Source: Prochlorococcus sp. AG-402-K16 (GTDB taxonomy: Bacteria; Cyanobacteriota; Cyanobacteriia; PCC-6307; Cyanobiaceae). Taken from it: a DNA stretch of 64,000 bases. Numbering within the stretch: position 1 is the first letter of the stretch; each line of letters starts with the position of its first letter. The translations under genes and the position numbers were made by a program. Under the pieces are notes generated by a model. It was not told the origin of the DNA, did no database searches, and saw only the letters and a list, made by a program, of their open reading frames with translations. Of this stretch, positions 27,716 through 36,438 are shown piece by piece. The stretch covers positions 1-64,000 of the forward strand of contig QCIH01000006.1 of NCBI GenBank assembly GCA_003216795.1. Reading direction: 5' to 3'.

Positions 27716-28630
27716 ATGCAGAGAAGTTCAACATGGATACTGAAAAGTTTATGGGGAGCTTGTGAACGATGGAGCAAATCTGATTGTGTTGATTTAAGCG
27801 CTGCATTTGCATACTACACACTTCAATCATTTTTTCCCATCCTTCTAATTTCTCTTTCAATAGCCTCATGGTTCCTAGGAAAACAAGAAGGATTAGATCA
27901 ACAAATAATTGCCATTGCTGCTCAGCTTTTACCTCCTTCAGTAGTTGAGTTAGTAGAGACAACATTATTTAATTTGATAGATCAAGGCTTTGGAGCAGGT
28001 ATTCTTGGGGCTATGTTTTTGCTTTTTACAGCAGGAAATGCATATCTATCTCTTCAAAGAGGTTCGGATAGGCTTTGGGAGGACGAAATTCCTTCTAAAA
28101 AAGTTAATGCTGCTTGGAGAGTGCAAGCTTCGAAGTTTCTCCGAAATAGAGTTGAAGCCTTTTTAATAGTATTCTTTATTGGTTTTTTAATGGTACTAGA
28201 TCAAATTAGTGCAAATCTTAGGATGATCCCCAGTAACGTTTTAGAAAATCTTTCAAAATCTAATAACCTTATTGCTGATTTATTGTTAAAGTTGCCGTTA
28301 TTACAAGTTGGTCAGTTTGCAATACCACTAATTGGCTTTTCTTTAATGGCTCTTTTATTACAAGCACTTTTACCGAGTAGAAAAGTTCCACTGAAACCAC
28401 TGTTACCTGGATCTTTACTTATTGGAATTGGCCTAACCACGTTGAACCTAGCAGTAAGTAAAAGTATTCTCTCACTTGGAGTAAGATTTCAAGCATACGG
28501 TTTTATTGGAGGTTTTCTAGTACTTACTTTATGGGTATGGCTATTAGGAGTGATTTTATATTTTGGACAGTGTTGGAGCGTAGTAATTGCTAGTATGACT
28601 TTAGTAAATAAAAAAAGAAATTATAGATAA
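27716..28630 (+). CDS. YihY/BrkB-type membrane protein
   Basis: About 304 residues with six transmembrane helices and the family blocks DLSAAFAYYTLQSFFP near the N-terminus, GNAYLSLQRGSDRLW (periplasmic segment) and the C-terminal GFLVLTLWVWLLGVILYFGQ. The former RNase BN name of this family is wrong; function is unknown, with transport suspected. A TTG at 27701 is also in frame; neither start has a Shine-Dalgarno, ATG 27716 is taken as simplest. Confidence 0.85.
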   Translation: MQRSSTWILKSLWGACERWSKSDCVDLSAAFAYYTLQSFFPILLISLSIASWFLGKQEGLDQQIIAIAAQLLPPSVVELVETTLFNLIDQGFGAGILGAMFLLFTAGNAYLSLQRGSDRLWEDEIPSKKVNAAWRVQASKFLRNRVEAFLIVFFIGFLMVLDQISANLRMIPSNVLENLSKSNNLIADLLLKLPLLQVGQFAIPLIGFSLMALLLQALLPSRKVPLKPLLPGSLLIGIGLTTLNLAVSKSILSLGVRFQAYGFIGGFLVLTLWVWLLGVILYFGQCWSVVIASMTLVNKKRNYR

Positions 28631-28641
28631 GGATAACTAAG

Positions 28642-28983
28642 GTGAATTATTTTCTTAAAGCTAATAAAAATCTTCTTACCTACTCATTAATCATACTTAT
28701 TGTTATTCCAATTTTTGGATTTAACTTTTTCATTAGCTTTGTCGGAAATATCTTGCTTCTTTTATTTCTAATTCCTCTTCTATTATTAGTTTTAGTGTTT
28801 ATGGGTTTTAACTCTTACAAATCTAAAATAAATACATGCAGTAATTGTGGGGCAATATCATTAGGTTTAAATGAAACTTGTATGAGTTGCGGTGCAGATT
28901 TAGATAATATAAGTAAGAAAAATCAATTAGATAAAAAGCCTAGTGAAAGTACCATTGATGTGAAAGCAGAAGAAATTAAGTAA
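28642..28983 (+). CDS. Membrane-anchored zinc-ribbon protein
   Basis: 113 residues: two closely spaced transmembrane segments (about 12-55), then a zinc ribbon CSNCG...CMSCGAD with two CxxC pairs (around residues 69-87), and a hydrophilic Lys/Glu tail. No enzyme motif. Start is GTG. It follows the YihY-type gene by 11 bp and is likely in the same transcript. Function unknown. Confidence 0.7.
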   Translation: MNYFLKANKNLLTYSLIILIVIPIFGFNFFISFVGNILLLLFLIPLLLLVLVFMGFNSYKSKINTCSNCGAISLGLNETCMSCGADLDNISKKNQLDKKPSESTIDVKAEEIK

Positions 28984-28987
28984 AATA

Positions 28988-29134
28988 CTAACCTATTCCA
29001 ATTTGTCTAAGAATACTTTGTCCAGTAATTAATTCAGTACCAAGTCCAATCAAAATACCCATCATTGCCATACGGCCATTCCAAGTTTCTGCGAAGTTCA
29101 CGAAGCCAAATCTTGGTTGATTGTCATTGTTCAT
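28988..29134 (-). CDS. hli: High-light-inducible protein (Hli)
   Basis: A 48-residue one-helix protein with the chlorophyll-binding motif ETWNGRMAMMG (16-26), the hallmark of the CAB/ELIP/HLIP superfamily. Such proteins bind chlorophyll and carotenoid and protect photosystems under strong light or stress. The ORF is short but the motif is decisive. Alone on this strand; a second, longer Hli is at 57162. The 3' end converges on the zinc-ribbon gene with 4 bp between stops. Confidence 0.9.
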   Translation of the reverse strand: MNNDNQPRFGFVNFAETWNGRMAMMGILIGLGTELITGQSILRQIGIG

Positions 29135-29203
29135 AATTAACTAAATTATCTATCAAATTATTTTAACGTTTTGAAGAAGAATTTATGATAAATAATTAAT
29201 TAT

Positions 29204-29587
29204 TTATTTAACATGTCTTACACCGTCAACAGGTCGATACTCATCTCCAGTTAACTCCTCAAATACGATGGCTGGCAATCCTGTATCAAACATTGTTTGC
29301 AATGCTTCTTTTAACATGGGATTCCAACCTCCAGTACTAACTTTTCCATGTCTTACAGTCCAGTCCCAAGTCCCTTGAAGATCTCTAGGGAGCCTACCTT
29401 CTCTATCTCTTCGAGCGACTAAGTCTAAAGATTCAACTATACCAACAATTACTGGATTTTTACCGTAAGAAGGAGTCAGACTTAGTTCAAGTCTCACTGG
29501 ATCTTCTTTAACCATTTTTAAACGAAATCTTGGTGGTAACTTGAGTGATCTTATTACCGCTGAGACAATTTTTGTTCTTAATTCCAA
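29204..29587 (-). CDS. Conserved cyanobacterial protein, unknown function
   Basis: 127 residues, soluble, basic N-terminus (SAVIRSLKLPPRFRLK) and an ordered middle with ARRDREGRLPRDL and GTWDWTVRHGKVSTGGW. Codon and residue use look like a well-conserved core gene, but no family name comes to mind. It lies 23 bp after the DUF2973 gene on the same strand, so probably co-transcribed. Confidence 0.7.
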   Translation of the reverse strand: MELRTKIVSAVIRSLKLPPRFRLKMVKEDPVRLELSLTPSYGKNPVIVGIVESLDLVARRDREGRLPRDLQGTWDWTVRHGKVSTGGWNPMLKEALQTMFDTGLPAIVFEELTGDEYRPVDGVRHVK

Positions 29588-29610
29588 TTTTTTCCTTAGA
29601 TATAATTTGA

Positions 29611-29874
29611 TTAATCAGTTGTTGAACCTTTTTCTTCTAATGTAGAGTCATTGTCATTAGAAAATCGTACTGTTAGTAGTTCCTCTTCTGTTATGTTTCC
29701 AGATTTATCTAAAAGTTCTGGATGTATTGTGTACTTTTTTTGTTTAAAACTTGTAGTACTCAATCGTTGATTTTTATTATCGGATATACCCCAGCCATTA
29801 GACATAACTTTAAAAGCTTTCCAAACTAAATAAGTTAAGGCTGCAGAATATATTATTGGAAAAAGGATAGTCAT
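29611..29874 (-). CDS. DUF2973 family small membrane protein
   Basis: 87 residues: one N-terminal transmembrane helix (about 5-22), then a hydrophilic tail containing YTIHPELLDKSGNITEEELL, the conserved core of cyanobacterial DUF2973. Function unknown. First gene of a two-gene unit; 171 bp upstream separate it from the divergent protease gene. Confidence 0.7.
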   Translation of the reverse strand: MTILFPIIYSAALTYLVWKAFKVMSNGWGISDNKNQRLSTTSFKQKKYTIHPELLDKSGNITEEELLTVRFSNDNDSTLEEKGSTTD

Positions 29875-30045
29875 CGAACTTATAAATTAGTTAGTTATAT
29901 TTTTAACATCATAGCCCGAAAAAAAGAAATTTAGCTACTTTTAGTTATTAAATTATTCTCTAGATTCAATAAATTTAATTAGTAGTTATATTTAAATTAC
30001 ACTGATATGGTGTATAAAATCTCTCAAAGAAAATAAAAATCAAAA

Positions 30046-31167
30046 TTGAAAAGAGACATCCAAAAGATATTACTAATAGCCTCATTAATCACTGTGGGCA
30101 TTAGATATCCTGCAAAAGTCATATCCCAACAACTAAGTAAACCAAAAATTAATGAAGTTAATTTATATTCGAACAAATCTTTTATAACTAAAGCTGTAGA
30201 AAGAACCGGTGCAGCTGTGGTGACAATTGATACTCAAAGATATATTAAAAAAAGAAATTTTCCAAGAAATTCTCAACTATTTTTAGACCCATATTTTGAA
30301 AGATTTTTTGGATTAGATTTGCCTAACGATAATCGACCAAGGATAGAGCAAAACCAAGGCAGTGGATTTATATTTGCAGATGGACTTGTAATGACAAATG
30401 CTCATGTAGTGAATGGATCAGATAAGGTGATTGTTGGTTTAACCAATGGCAAAAAATTAAACGCTAAACTGATAGGTCAAGACTCTTTTACTGATTTAGC
30501 TGTGCTAAAGATTGAAGGGAGAGGGCCTTGGCCAAAAGCAAAATTGGGAGATTCTTCAAAGATTAAAGTTGGTGATTGGGCTATAGCAGTTGGAAATCCA
30601 TTCGGACTGGAAAACACAGTTACGCTTGGTATTATTAGTAATCTAAATAGAAACGTAGCTCAATTAGGAATATATGATAAAAAACTTGAACTAATACAAA
30701 CAGACGCTGCTATTAATCCTGGCAATTCTGGAGGTCCACTGTTGAATAGCGATGGAGAAGTAATTGGCATTAATACGTTGATAAGATCAGGTCCAGGAGC
30801 GGGTTTGAGTTTCGCAATCCCAATTAATAAAGCTAAGAAAATTGCCTATCAACTTTTAAACAATGGGAAAGTAATCCATCCTATGATTGGAATTAGCCTA
30901 ATAGAAGAAAGTATTTCTGAGAGAAAAAATAATGTCGTAAAAGTTGGATATGTAGTACCGAACAGTCCAGCTGAAAAAAGTGGAATCAAGATAGATGATA
31001 TTTTAATTAAAATAGGCGATAAAGATATTGAAACCGCATCAGACGTAATTGATCAAATTAGTAGAAATGGTATCAAAAAACAAGTAAATATATTATTGAA
31101 GCGTAAAAATAAATTTGTAAAATTAGAAGTTATACCAACTGATATCACTAATCTACAAAATAACTAA
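30046..31167 (+). CDS. HtrA/Deg-type serine protease
   Basis: 373 residues: N-terminal signal or anchor (about 5-28), a chymotrypsin-like domain with the full triad H120 (TNAHVV), D150 (FTDLAVLK) and S228 (GNSGGP), then one PDZ domain (about 275-365). Periplasmic or thylakoid-lumenal quality-control protease. Cyanobacteria have HtrA, HhoA and HhoB; which one this is cannot be decided by eye. Start TTG at 30046 gives a complete signal sequence. Confidence 0.9.
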   Translation: MKRDIQKILLIASLITVGIRYPAKVISQQLSKPKINEVNLYSNKSFITKAVERTGAAVVTIDTQRYIKKRNFPRNSQLFLDPYFERFFGLDLPNDNRPRIEQNQGSGFIFADGLVMTNAHVVNGSDKVIVGLTNGKKLNAKLIGQDSFTDLAVLKIEGRGPWPKAKLGDSSKIKVGDWAIAVGNPFGLENTVTLGIISNLNRNVAQLGIYDKKLELIQTDAAINPGNSGGPLLNSDGEVIGINTLIRSGPGAGLSFAIPINKAKKIAYQLLNNGKVIHPMIGISLIEESISERKNNVVKVGYVVPNSPAEKSGIKIDDILIKIGDKDIETASDVIDQISRNGIKKQVNILLKRKNKFVKLEVIPTDITNLQNN

Positions 31168-31172
31168 AAAAT

Positions 31173-31316
31173 TTAATTGTCATTCCGTTTAAGTATTTCC
31201 ACACATCTAGAAATACATCTACCATCCCTTATATCGCAGGAAGTAATGCATTCAAAATAACTTTCAATAGGATCAGAAATTTGAAAATGTTTTTCTTGGA
31301 AGTCGTAATTTTTCAT
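31173..31316 (-). CDS. Small Cys-rich protein, unknown
   Basis: A 47-residue ORF between the HtrA gene and the ABC-F gene, with four cysteines in two CxxxC pairs (C23, C27, C34, C38): FECITSCDIRDGRCISRC. The pattern could bind a metal or cluster or form disulfides. Compact, acidic N-terminal half and basic end. No good Shine-Dalgarno. It converges on htrA with 5 bp between stops. It could still be chance, but regular Cys spacing and gene-like packing argue for a gene. Confidence 0.6.
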   Translation of the reverse strand: MKNYDFQEKHFQISDPIESYFECITSCDIRDGRCISRCVEILKRNDN

Positions 31317-31426
31317 TTAAATTATTAAAAAATATTTTTGTATTTTTAAGATTAATCAAGGACGGTAAACTATGTAAAGATAAATGAGTGATCTTACTTA
31401 GCCAATTGTAAATTTTATAAAAGCAA

Positions 31427-33052
31427 TCAATTTTTTTGGCTTTGAGTTTTTTCTAAAAAATATTTGTAATTACCATCATATGAAAATAACTTTGAATCTT
31501 TAATTTCAATAATTCTATTTGCAACCTTTGAAATAAAGTACCGATCATGAGAAATGATTAATAATGAACCTTTATAATTTTTAATTGCTAATTCTAAGTT
31601 TTCCTTAGATTGCAGATCCAAATGATTAGTTGGTTCGTCCAAAAGAAGAAAATTACTAGGATTAATAATCATGAGCGCCAATGCTAATCTTGCCTTTTCT
31701 CCCCCACTGAGTTGTTTAATGTATTTAAAAACAGTTTCATTTTGAAAGCCAAAACCCCCTAAAAATGTTCTAACTTTTTTTTGGGACCATTCTGGAGACT
31801 TATGACATATTAAATCAATAACTCTTTCCTCAAGTGAAAGTGCTTCAGCTTGATTCTGTTCATAATAACTGGTAATTATATTATGTTTACCAAGATTAAT
31901 TTCCCCAATTTCAGGAGATATTTTTTTCATAATAATTTTCAGCAATGTAGATTTACCGCAGCCATTAGGTCCCAATATTGCTATTTTCTCCCCAGAAGAA
32001 ATCTTTAAATTAATATCTAAAAAAAGAATTTTATCCTCGAAACTATGAGACAAATTTTTGATATTTAGAACTAATTTTCCTGAGCGAGGGCACTCTGGAA
32101 AATTAAAAATAGGACTTTTTGACTTTGCTATCGGAGCCTCAATTTTAGAAATCTTTTTTAATTGTTTTTCTCTACTCTTTGCTTGAGAACTTCTAGTTGC
32201 ACTAGCTCTAAATCTATCTATATACCTCTTCTGTAACTCAATTTCTTTTTTTTGTAATTGATATGCCTTATTTTGTGATTCTTCATTCAAAGATTTCTGT
32301 TCGATAAAAAAAGAATAGTTCCCATTATATGTTTCAGATGTTCCTCTATCTACAAAAATTATTTTTTCACATAATTTATCTAAGAAATATCTATCATGGC
32401 TTATTATTATAACAGCAATTTTAAGCGATGATAGATATTCTTCCAACCAAAAAATAGTTTCTAAATCTAAATGATTGGTTGGTTCATCCAGTAAAAGTAA
32501 ATCAGGTTTTTGTAAGATTATTTTTCCAAGTGCAACTTTCATCTGCCAACCACCTGAGAAATTACCAACTAATTTATCAGCATCTTCTATAGAAAAGCCT
32601 AATTTTGGTAATATTTTTTCTACATCAGATTGCATTTTATAACCACCTAAAGCTTCAAATTTTGCTTGATATTTTGCGAGTTGATTTACATATATTTCAA
32701 GTTCATCGGAATTTTTTTTTATATCCAACGATTTCATTTTATTCTCAATTTCTAAAAGTTTAATGGAAACAATTTGTATATCTTTAAAAGAACTTTCTAA
32801 TTCCTGTCTCACTGAAAAATTCAAATTACAATCAAACTCTTGCTTTAAATGGGCTATTTTAGGATTTCCCTCTTTGATGATCGTTCCAGTTGTTTGCTCT
32901 TCCTCTCCAATTAAAATCTTAAATTGGGTTGATTTACCTGCACCATTAGAACCAACTAAGCCAACTTTTTCTCCTTTCTTAATCTCCCAACTAATATTTT
33001 TTAAAACAACATCCGTAGAATAAATTTTGCTTACACCGTCAAATCTAATCAC
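31427..33052 (-). CDS. ABC-F family ATPase
   Basis: 541 residues with two ABC domains and no membrane part: Walker A GSNGAGKST and GPNGCGKST, signatures FSGGWQ and LSGGEKA, and Walker B LLLLDEPTNHLDL in both halves. The linker between them is the basic helical pair typical of ABC-F proteins, which act on the ribosome to relieve stalling (Uup/EttA types). It is not a transporter. Subtype not decided. 72 bp separate it from the divergent small gene at 33125. Confidence 0.9.
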   Translation of the reverse strand: MIRFDGVSKIYSTDVVLKNISWEIKKGEKVGLVGSNGAGKSTQFKILIGEEEQTTGTIIKEGNPKIAHLKQEFDCNLNFSVRQELESSFKDIQIVSIKLLEIENKMKSLDIKKNSDELEIYVNQLAKYQAKFEALGGYKMQSDVEKILPKLGFSIEDADKLVGNFSGGWQMKVALGKIILQKPDLLLLDEPTNHLDLETIFWLEEYLSSLKIAVIIISHDRYFLDKLCEKIIFVDRGTSETYNGNYSFFIEQKSLNEESQNKAYQLQKKEIELQKRYIDRFRASATRSSQAKSREKQLKKISKIEAPIAKSKSPIFNFPECPRSGKLVLNIKNLSHSFEDKILFLDINLKISSGEKIAILGPNGCGKSTLLKIIMKKISPEIGEINLGKHNIITSYYEQNQAEALSLEERVIDLICHKSPEWSQKKVRTFLGGFGFQNETVFKYIKQLSGGEKARLALALMIINPSNFLLLDEPTNHLDLQSKENLELAIKNYKGSLLIISHDRYFISKVANRIIEIKDSKLFSYDGNYKYFLEKTQSQKN

Positions 33053-33124
33053 TTTTTTAAAAATAGAATTTACAAAATCTGTGGCTTATTTACTAAAAAA
33101 TATTTTGTGGAATAAAATTAAATC

Positions 33125-33301
33125 ATGAAAAGAATAGAACAAATTGTAGTGATTTTCATAGCTGCAGCTCTTGCAATTCCAAGTTATTGGTTTTTTTGGA
33201 CTTTAGCTGGTGGAGGTGGCTACAACAAAAGAATAAAACCTATTCCTAATCCAAATAATAATTATTCGAAACCTTTTCCTAAAGACCTCCTCGAGCCTTA
33301 A
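33125..33301 (+). CDS. Small single-helix membrane protein
   Basis: A 58-residue ORF: MKRIEQ, one transmembrane helix (about 7-29, with SYWFFWTLAGGGGY), then a Pro/Asn-rich tail of some 28 residues. It resembles the small one-helix subunits of cyanobacterial membrane complexes, but I cannot name it. The final 23 bp overlap the convergent gene at 33279. Confidence 0.6.
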   Translation: MKRIEQIVVIFIAAALAIPSYWFFWTLAGGGGYNKRIKPIPNPNNNYSKPFPKDLLEP

Positions 33302-33509
33302 TTAACCACATTTTAGTTGCCTCATCATCAATAGTACTCAAATATTCAATAACCTCTTCTTTAGTCACAGAAATATTTAACTCGTTACCAATATCGCATA
33401 TTTTATCTAAGGCTTTTTTGGGATTAGTTAAGGCTGTCATAAACAGACTTTGTTTCTTTTTGGAATCGTTGGCTATTAACTTATAGAGCTTTTCAGCATT
33501 ACTGGACAT
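33279..33509 (-). CDS. Nif11-like small protein
   Basis: 76 residues, helical, whose order of segments fits the Nif11 domain: an N-terminal helix LYKLIANDSKKKQSL, a middle LDKICDIGNELNISVTKEEV, and a C-terminal helix ending in RGGL. Nif11 domains serve as leader regions of some peptide natural products (prochlorosins) and also as stand-alone proteins. Nothing that modifies peptides lies nearby, and the protein ends one residue after GG, leaving no core peptide, so a leader role is doubtful. Weak family match. Confidence 0.6.
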   Translation of the reverse strand: MSSNAEKLYKLIANDSKKKQSLFMTALTNPKKALDKICDIGNELNISVTKEEVIEYLSTIDDEATKMWLIKARGGL

Positions 33510-33543
33510 GTTTTTAAAATCTATTTATTAATAGATTATTACT

Positions 33544-33882
33544 TCAAGCTACATTTTGTTCATTATATTTATTTTTAGATAAATCATTATCCACTTCTTT
33601 TATCTCTTTTGCAGAGGCATCTGCCATACTTCTTGCGTCTAAACATAAAACCTTTCTTAGTTTCGCAAAGTTAGCTGCGTGAGATTTTCTACCATCTTTT
33701 TGGGCATAATACTCAGACTGCTGAAGAATATGGTGAAGATGAGTTAACAAATATGGACTAATTACAGCTGATACCAAAACGTCACTATTCTCATTATCGC
33801 GAGAATCAGAATTGACTAATCTTTTTTTCGGTTTATCGATTATCGACCTTTTAGGTGAATCAATGTTTCTTGAATTTTTCAT
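33544..33882 (-). CDS. Conserved cyanobacterial protein, unknown function
   Basis: About 112 residues: a basic, disordered first 40 residues, then a well-formed helical core SPYLLTHLHHILQQSEYY with RKSHAANFAKLRKVLCLDARSMADA. It looks conserved, but no family is recognised. ATG 33882 is preferred over an in-frame TTG at 33897. Its start is 116 bp from the divergent RHH gene, and the inverted repeat between could act on both. Confidence 0.65.
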   Translation of the reverse strand: MKNSRNIDSPKRSIIDKPKKRLVNSDSRDNENSDVLVSAVISPYLLTHLHHILQQSEYYAQKDGRKSHAANFAKLRKVLCLDARSMADASAKEIKEVDNDLSKNKYNEQNVA

Positions 33883-33931
33883 AGGGCAATAAAACAATTA
33901 ATTGATACGGACAAAATTTCCTTACTAATAA

Positions 33932-33968
33932 TATACACAAAGATAGTATCCTTGACTAACTGTGTATA
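33932..33968. promoter_or_regulatory. Inverted repeat, candidate RHH operator
   Basis: TATACACA (33932-33939) and its exact complement TGTGTATA (33961-33968) flank 21 bp. The arms extend imperfectly outward: TTACTAATAA on the left and ACTAATAAGTAA on the right are nearly complementary. The right arm contains TATACT (33965-33970), a good -10 box 29 nt before the RHH start codon. Placement directly before a DNA-binding-protein gene suggests autoregulation. Confidence 0.5.
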
Positions 33969-33998
33969 CTAATAAGTAACAGTTATCAACTTTGACTC

Positions 33999-34307
33999 AT
34001 GGCTACCCGCCAAAACTCAACTAATGGGAAGCCTAAATCCCCTAGAATTCAAGTAGTTCTTCCAGAATTAATATGTGAGCAATTAACTATTTTGGCCGAT
34101 AATGAATCTAGGACAGTAAGTAATATGGCAAAAGTGTTAATACAAGAGGGTATAAATAAATATTTCGAAAAAGGAAGTAAATCAACTGTTTCAGAAAATA
34201 ATTTAAATACTGATAAATTTAGAGATGAACTTGAAAAACAAAGCGTCAGAAGATTAAAAAGAGCTCCTCAAAGGATTAGATACTATAAAAAATCTGATTT
34301 AAAATAA
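33999..34307 (+). CDS. Ribbon-helix-helix (CopG/Arc-type) DNA-binding protein
   Basis: 102 residues. Residues 17-55 fit the ribbon-helix-helix fold: strand RIQVVLPE, then two helices LICEQLTILADNE and SRTVSNMAKVLIQEGI. The tail is hydrophilic and ends with the basic stretch RRLKRAPQRIRYY. RHH dimers bind inverted repeats and often repress their own gene; such a repeat lies just upstream. No toxin gene follows (the neighbour is convergent ktrA, directly abutting), so it is not an obvious antitoxin. Confidence 0.75.
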   Translation: MATRQNSTNGKPKSPRIQVVLPELICEQLTILADNESRTVSNMAKVLIQEGINKYFEKGSKSTVSENNLNTDKFRDELEKQSVRRLKRAPQRIRYYKKSDLK

Positions 34308-35012
34308 TTAATTTTGAGGCAATTTCTGTAAATCTACAGTTTTACCCATGACTACCAAAATATTTCCTCTTTCCAAAATATATTTTGCTGGAGGATTAAC
34401 TGTTAACTCTTCAGCAGGTCCTGCAGCAAGAACATTTACTAAATAATTTTTCCTCAAATTTAAATCTCTTAAAGATCTTCCAATAAATTCCTCTGGAACA
34501 GTTATTTCATCTATACCAGTTTGATTATCTAGTTCCAATCTTTCGATTAGGTTTGGTCTTACAAGTTCTAAACCTAATCTTTCTCCTTGCATCCTAGATG
34601 GGAAAACAACTTTATCTGCACCTACCCTTTTTAACATTTTTTCGTGCAAGTCACTCGTGGCTCTTGCTATTACTCTTTTAACTTTGCTGCCTTCACTATC
34701 TTTAGCAATAAGTGTCGTAGTTATACTTGCTTCAATAGGTTCACTTATACCTACTACAACAGTATTCATCTCAAGTATTCCAGATTCCTTCATAGACTCT
34801 TCATCAGTACAATCTACAACTCTAGCTTCTATAGAAGGTTCCAATTGTCTCAAATCATCAATAGCTTTTTCTGAATAATCTGCAGCCAAAACATCTGCAC
34901 CATTACTTATAAGTTCTCTGCAAACAGCAGTTCCAAATCTTCCAACGCCAACAACTGCAAAAGTAAGGGCTTCTTTTTCTCTCTTTTGAGACCACTGCCA
35001 CCAATCAGCCAT
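34308..35012 (-). CDS. ktrA: K+ uptake regulatory subunit KtrA/TrkA
   Basis: 234 residues: RCK N-terminal Rossmann domain with VGVGRFGTAVCREL (21-34) and an acidic residue at the end of strand 2 (AADYS), then an RCK-C domain (about 145-225). Cytoplasmic ring that gates KtrB in response to nucleotides. It follows ktrB by 18 bp on the same strand, so the two form an operon. Its stop abuts the stop of the RHH gene. Confidence 0.88.
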   Translation of the reverse strand: MADWWQWSQKREKEALTFAVVGVGRFGTAVCRELISNGADVLAADYSEKAIDDLRQLEPSIEARVVDCTDEESMKESGILEMNTVVVGISEPIEASITTTLIAKDSEGSKVKRVIARATSDLHEKMLKRVGADKVVFPSRMQGERLGLELVRPNLIERLELDNQTGIDEITVPEEFIGRSLRDLNLRKNYLVNVLAAGPAEELTVNPPAKYILERGNILVVMGKTVDLQKLPQN

Positions 35013-35030
35013 AATAAAACTCAGTCAATC

Positions 35031-36434
35031 CTAAACATAAAGATCAGCCCTAGGATAGCCAATTCTCTTTTGCCTATCTATTCTACTCTTATAAAGAGCC
35101 TGCCAAAGTGCACTTAAAAGCAAAAGGATTCCAAGTCTGCCCACAAACATTCCGACAATAAGAATAAATTGGCCGAAATGATTTAATTTTGTAGTTAAAC
35201 CAATATCAAAACCAACAGTTGCAAATGCAGATATACAAGTGAATAGAATTTCTAGGAATGTGAATGATTCTTTTTTTACAAAAGTATTAGTTGTACTAAG
35301 CAACATTGCCATTAAAAGAACAAAAAGCAAAGATCCAACTGTAATTCCAACTGCCTTTAGAATTACTTTATCTGAAATTAATCTATTGCTAATAATTACA
35401 TCTTTCTGACCTCTTAAAGTTGATCTAGTTGCAGCCATTAAAGCAATAAACGTAGTAGTTTTAATGCCTCCACCAGTACCTCCTGTACTGGCTCCAATAA
35501 ACATAAGCGTCATTAATAATAAGAGACCAGTATCTGAGATGGAGTTCAAAGAAATCGGAAAATTTGTAAACCCTGCAGTCCTTGCACTAACTGTTTCGAA
35601 GATAGATGACATTAACCGTTCAAACAAATTTAAATCATTAAAAAATTGACTATTTAGCAATGATTCAGTAATAAAGAATCCTAATGATCCGAATAAGATT
35701 AGAGACAAACTTGTCCTAATAACTAGTCTGGAATGAAGGCTTAATTTCTTATAAGAAAGATTTTTTTTATGACTCCAAATATCATCAATAACCCGCCAAC
35801 CCAATCCACCCATTACAATGAGAAAAACAAAAACACTATTAACCAAATAATTTGTTCTATAGTCTTGAAGACTATTTGACATTAACGAAAATCCTGCATT
35901 GTTATATGCAGAAATACTGTGAAAAATCGAGGACCATAGTCTTTCCCAATTATTTTGAATATCTACAAATCCAAAAGAATATAAGACAATTGCACCCAAG
36001 GATATAATACTAATCGCAGTAATAGCAATGCTTTGAAAAGTTCGACCAATTCCTCCAACTCCAAATTCATCTAAAGTCTTTCCTTTATCTAATCTAGTTC
36101 TTAGCTTTGTCCCCTTTACAACAAACCCTTGTAAAAATGTTGTAATGGCCATTAATCCTAGACCACCTGATAAAAGCATAAAAGCTAAGAAAACTTGGCC
36201 AAAGAAATTTAAATCAACACCAATATCTATTATGGTTAAGCCAGTAACAGTTATTGCAGAAGTAGATGTAAAAAATGCTTCCCACAAACCAACCTTAGAA
36301 GATGAACATAATGGAGAGCTCAAAATTAAAGTTCCAAGGCAAATAATAAACAAGCCTGTAACAATAGTAAATTGAGGTACAGATAGCTTTTTGTAAGCAT
36401 CTTTTAACTTATAAACTGAGAATGGAAATTTCAC
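35031..36434 (-). CDS. ktrB: K+ transporter KtrB/TrkH-type
   Basis: 467 residues with about ten transmembrane helices in the four-repeat (M1-P-M2) plan of TrkH/KtrB. Selectivity-filter segments with conserved Gly are visible: SAITVTGLT, SAYNNAGFSL, SARTAGFTNF and SAFATVGFDI, one per repeat. The SSFFETVS-like loops and the GASTGGTGGGIKTTT loop after the third filter are typical of the family. Sodium-dependent K+ uptake in Synechocystis uses the same type. Lies 4 bp after the SLC13 gene. Confidence 0.9.
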   Translation of the reverse strand: MKFPFSVYKLKDAYKKLSVPQFTIVTGLFIICLGTLILSSPLCSSSKVGLWEAFFTSTSAITVTGLTIIDIGVDLNFFGQVFLAFMLLSGGLGLMAITTFLQGFVVKGTKLRTRLDKGKTLDEFGVGGIGRTFQSIAITAISIISLGAIVLYSFGFVDIQNNWERLWSSIFHSISAYNNAGFSLMSNSLQDYRTNYLVNSVFVFLIVMGGLGWRVIDDIWSHKKNLSYKKLSLHSRLVIRTSLSLILFGSLGFFITESLLNSQFFNDLNLFERLMSSIFETVSARTAGFTNFPISLNSISDTGLLLLMTLMFIGASTGGTGGGIKTTTFIALMAATRSTLRGQKDVIISNRLISDKVILKAVGITVGSLLFVLLMAMLLSTTNTFVKKESFTFLEILFTCISAFATVGFDIGLTTKLNHFGQFILIVGMFVGRLGILLLLSALWQALYKSRIDRQKRIGYPRADLYV

Positions 36435-36438
36435 GATA

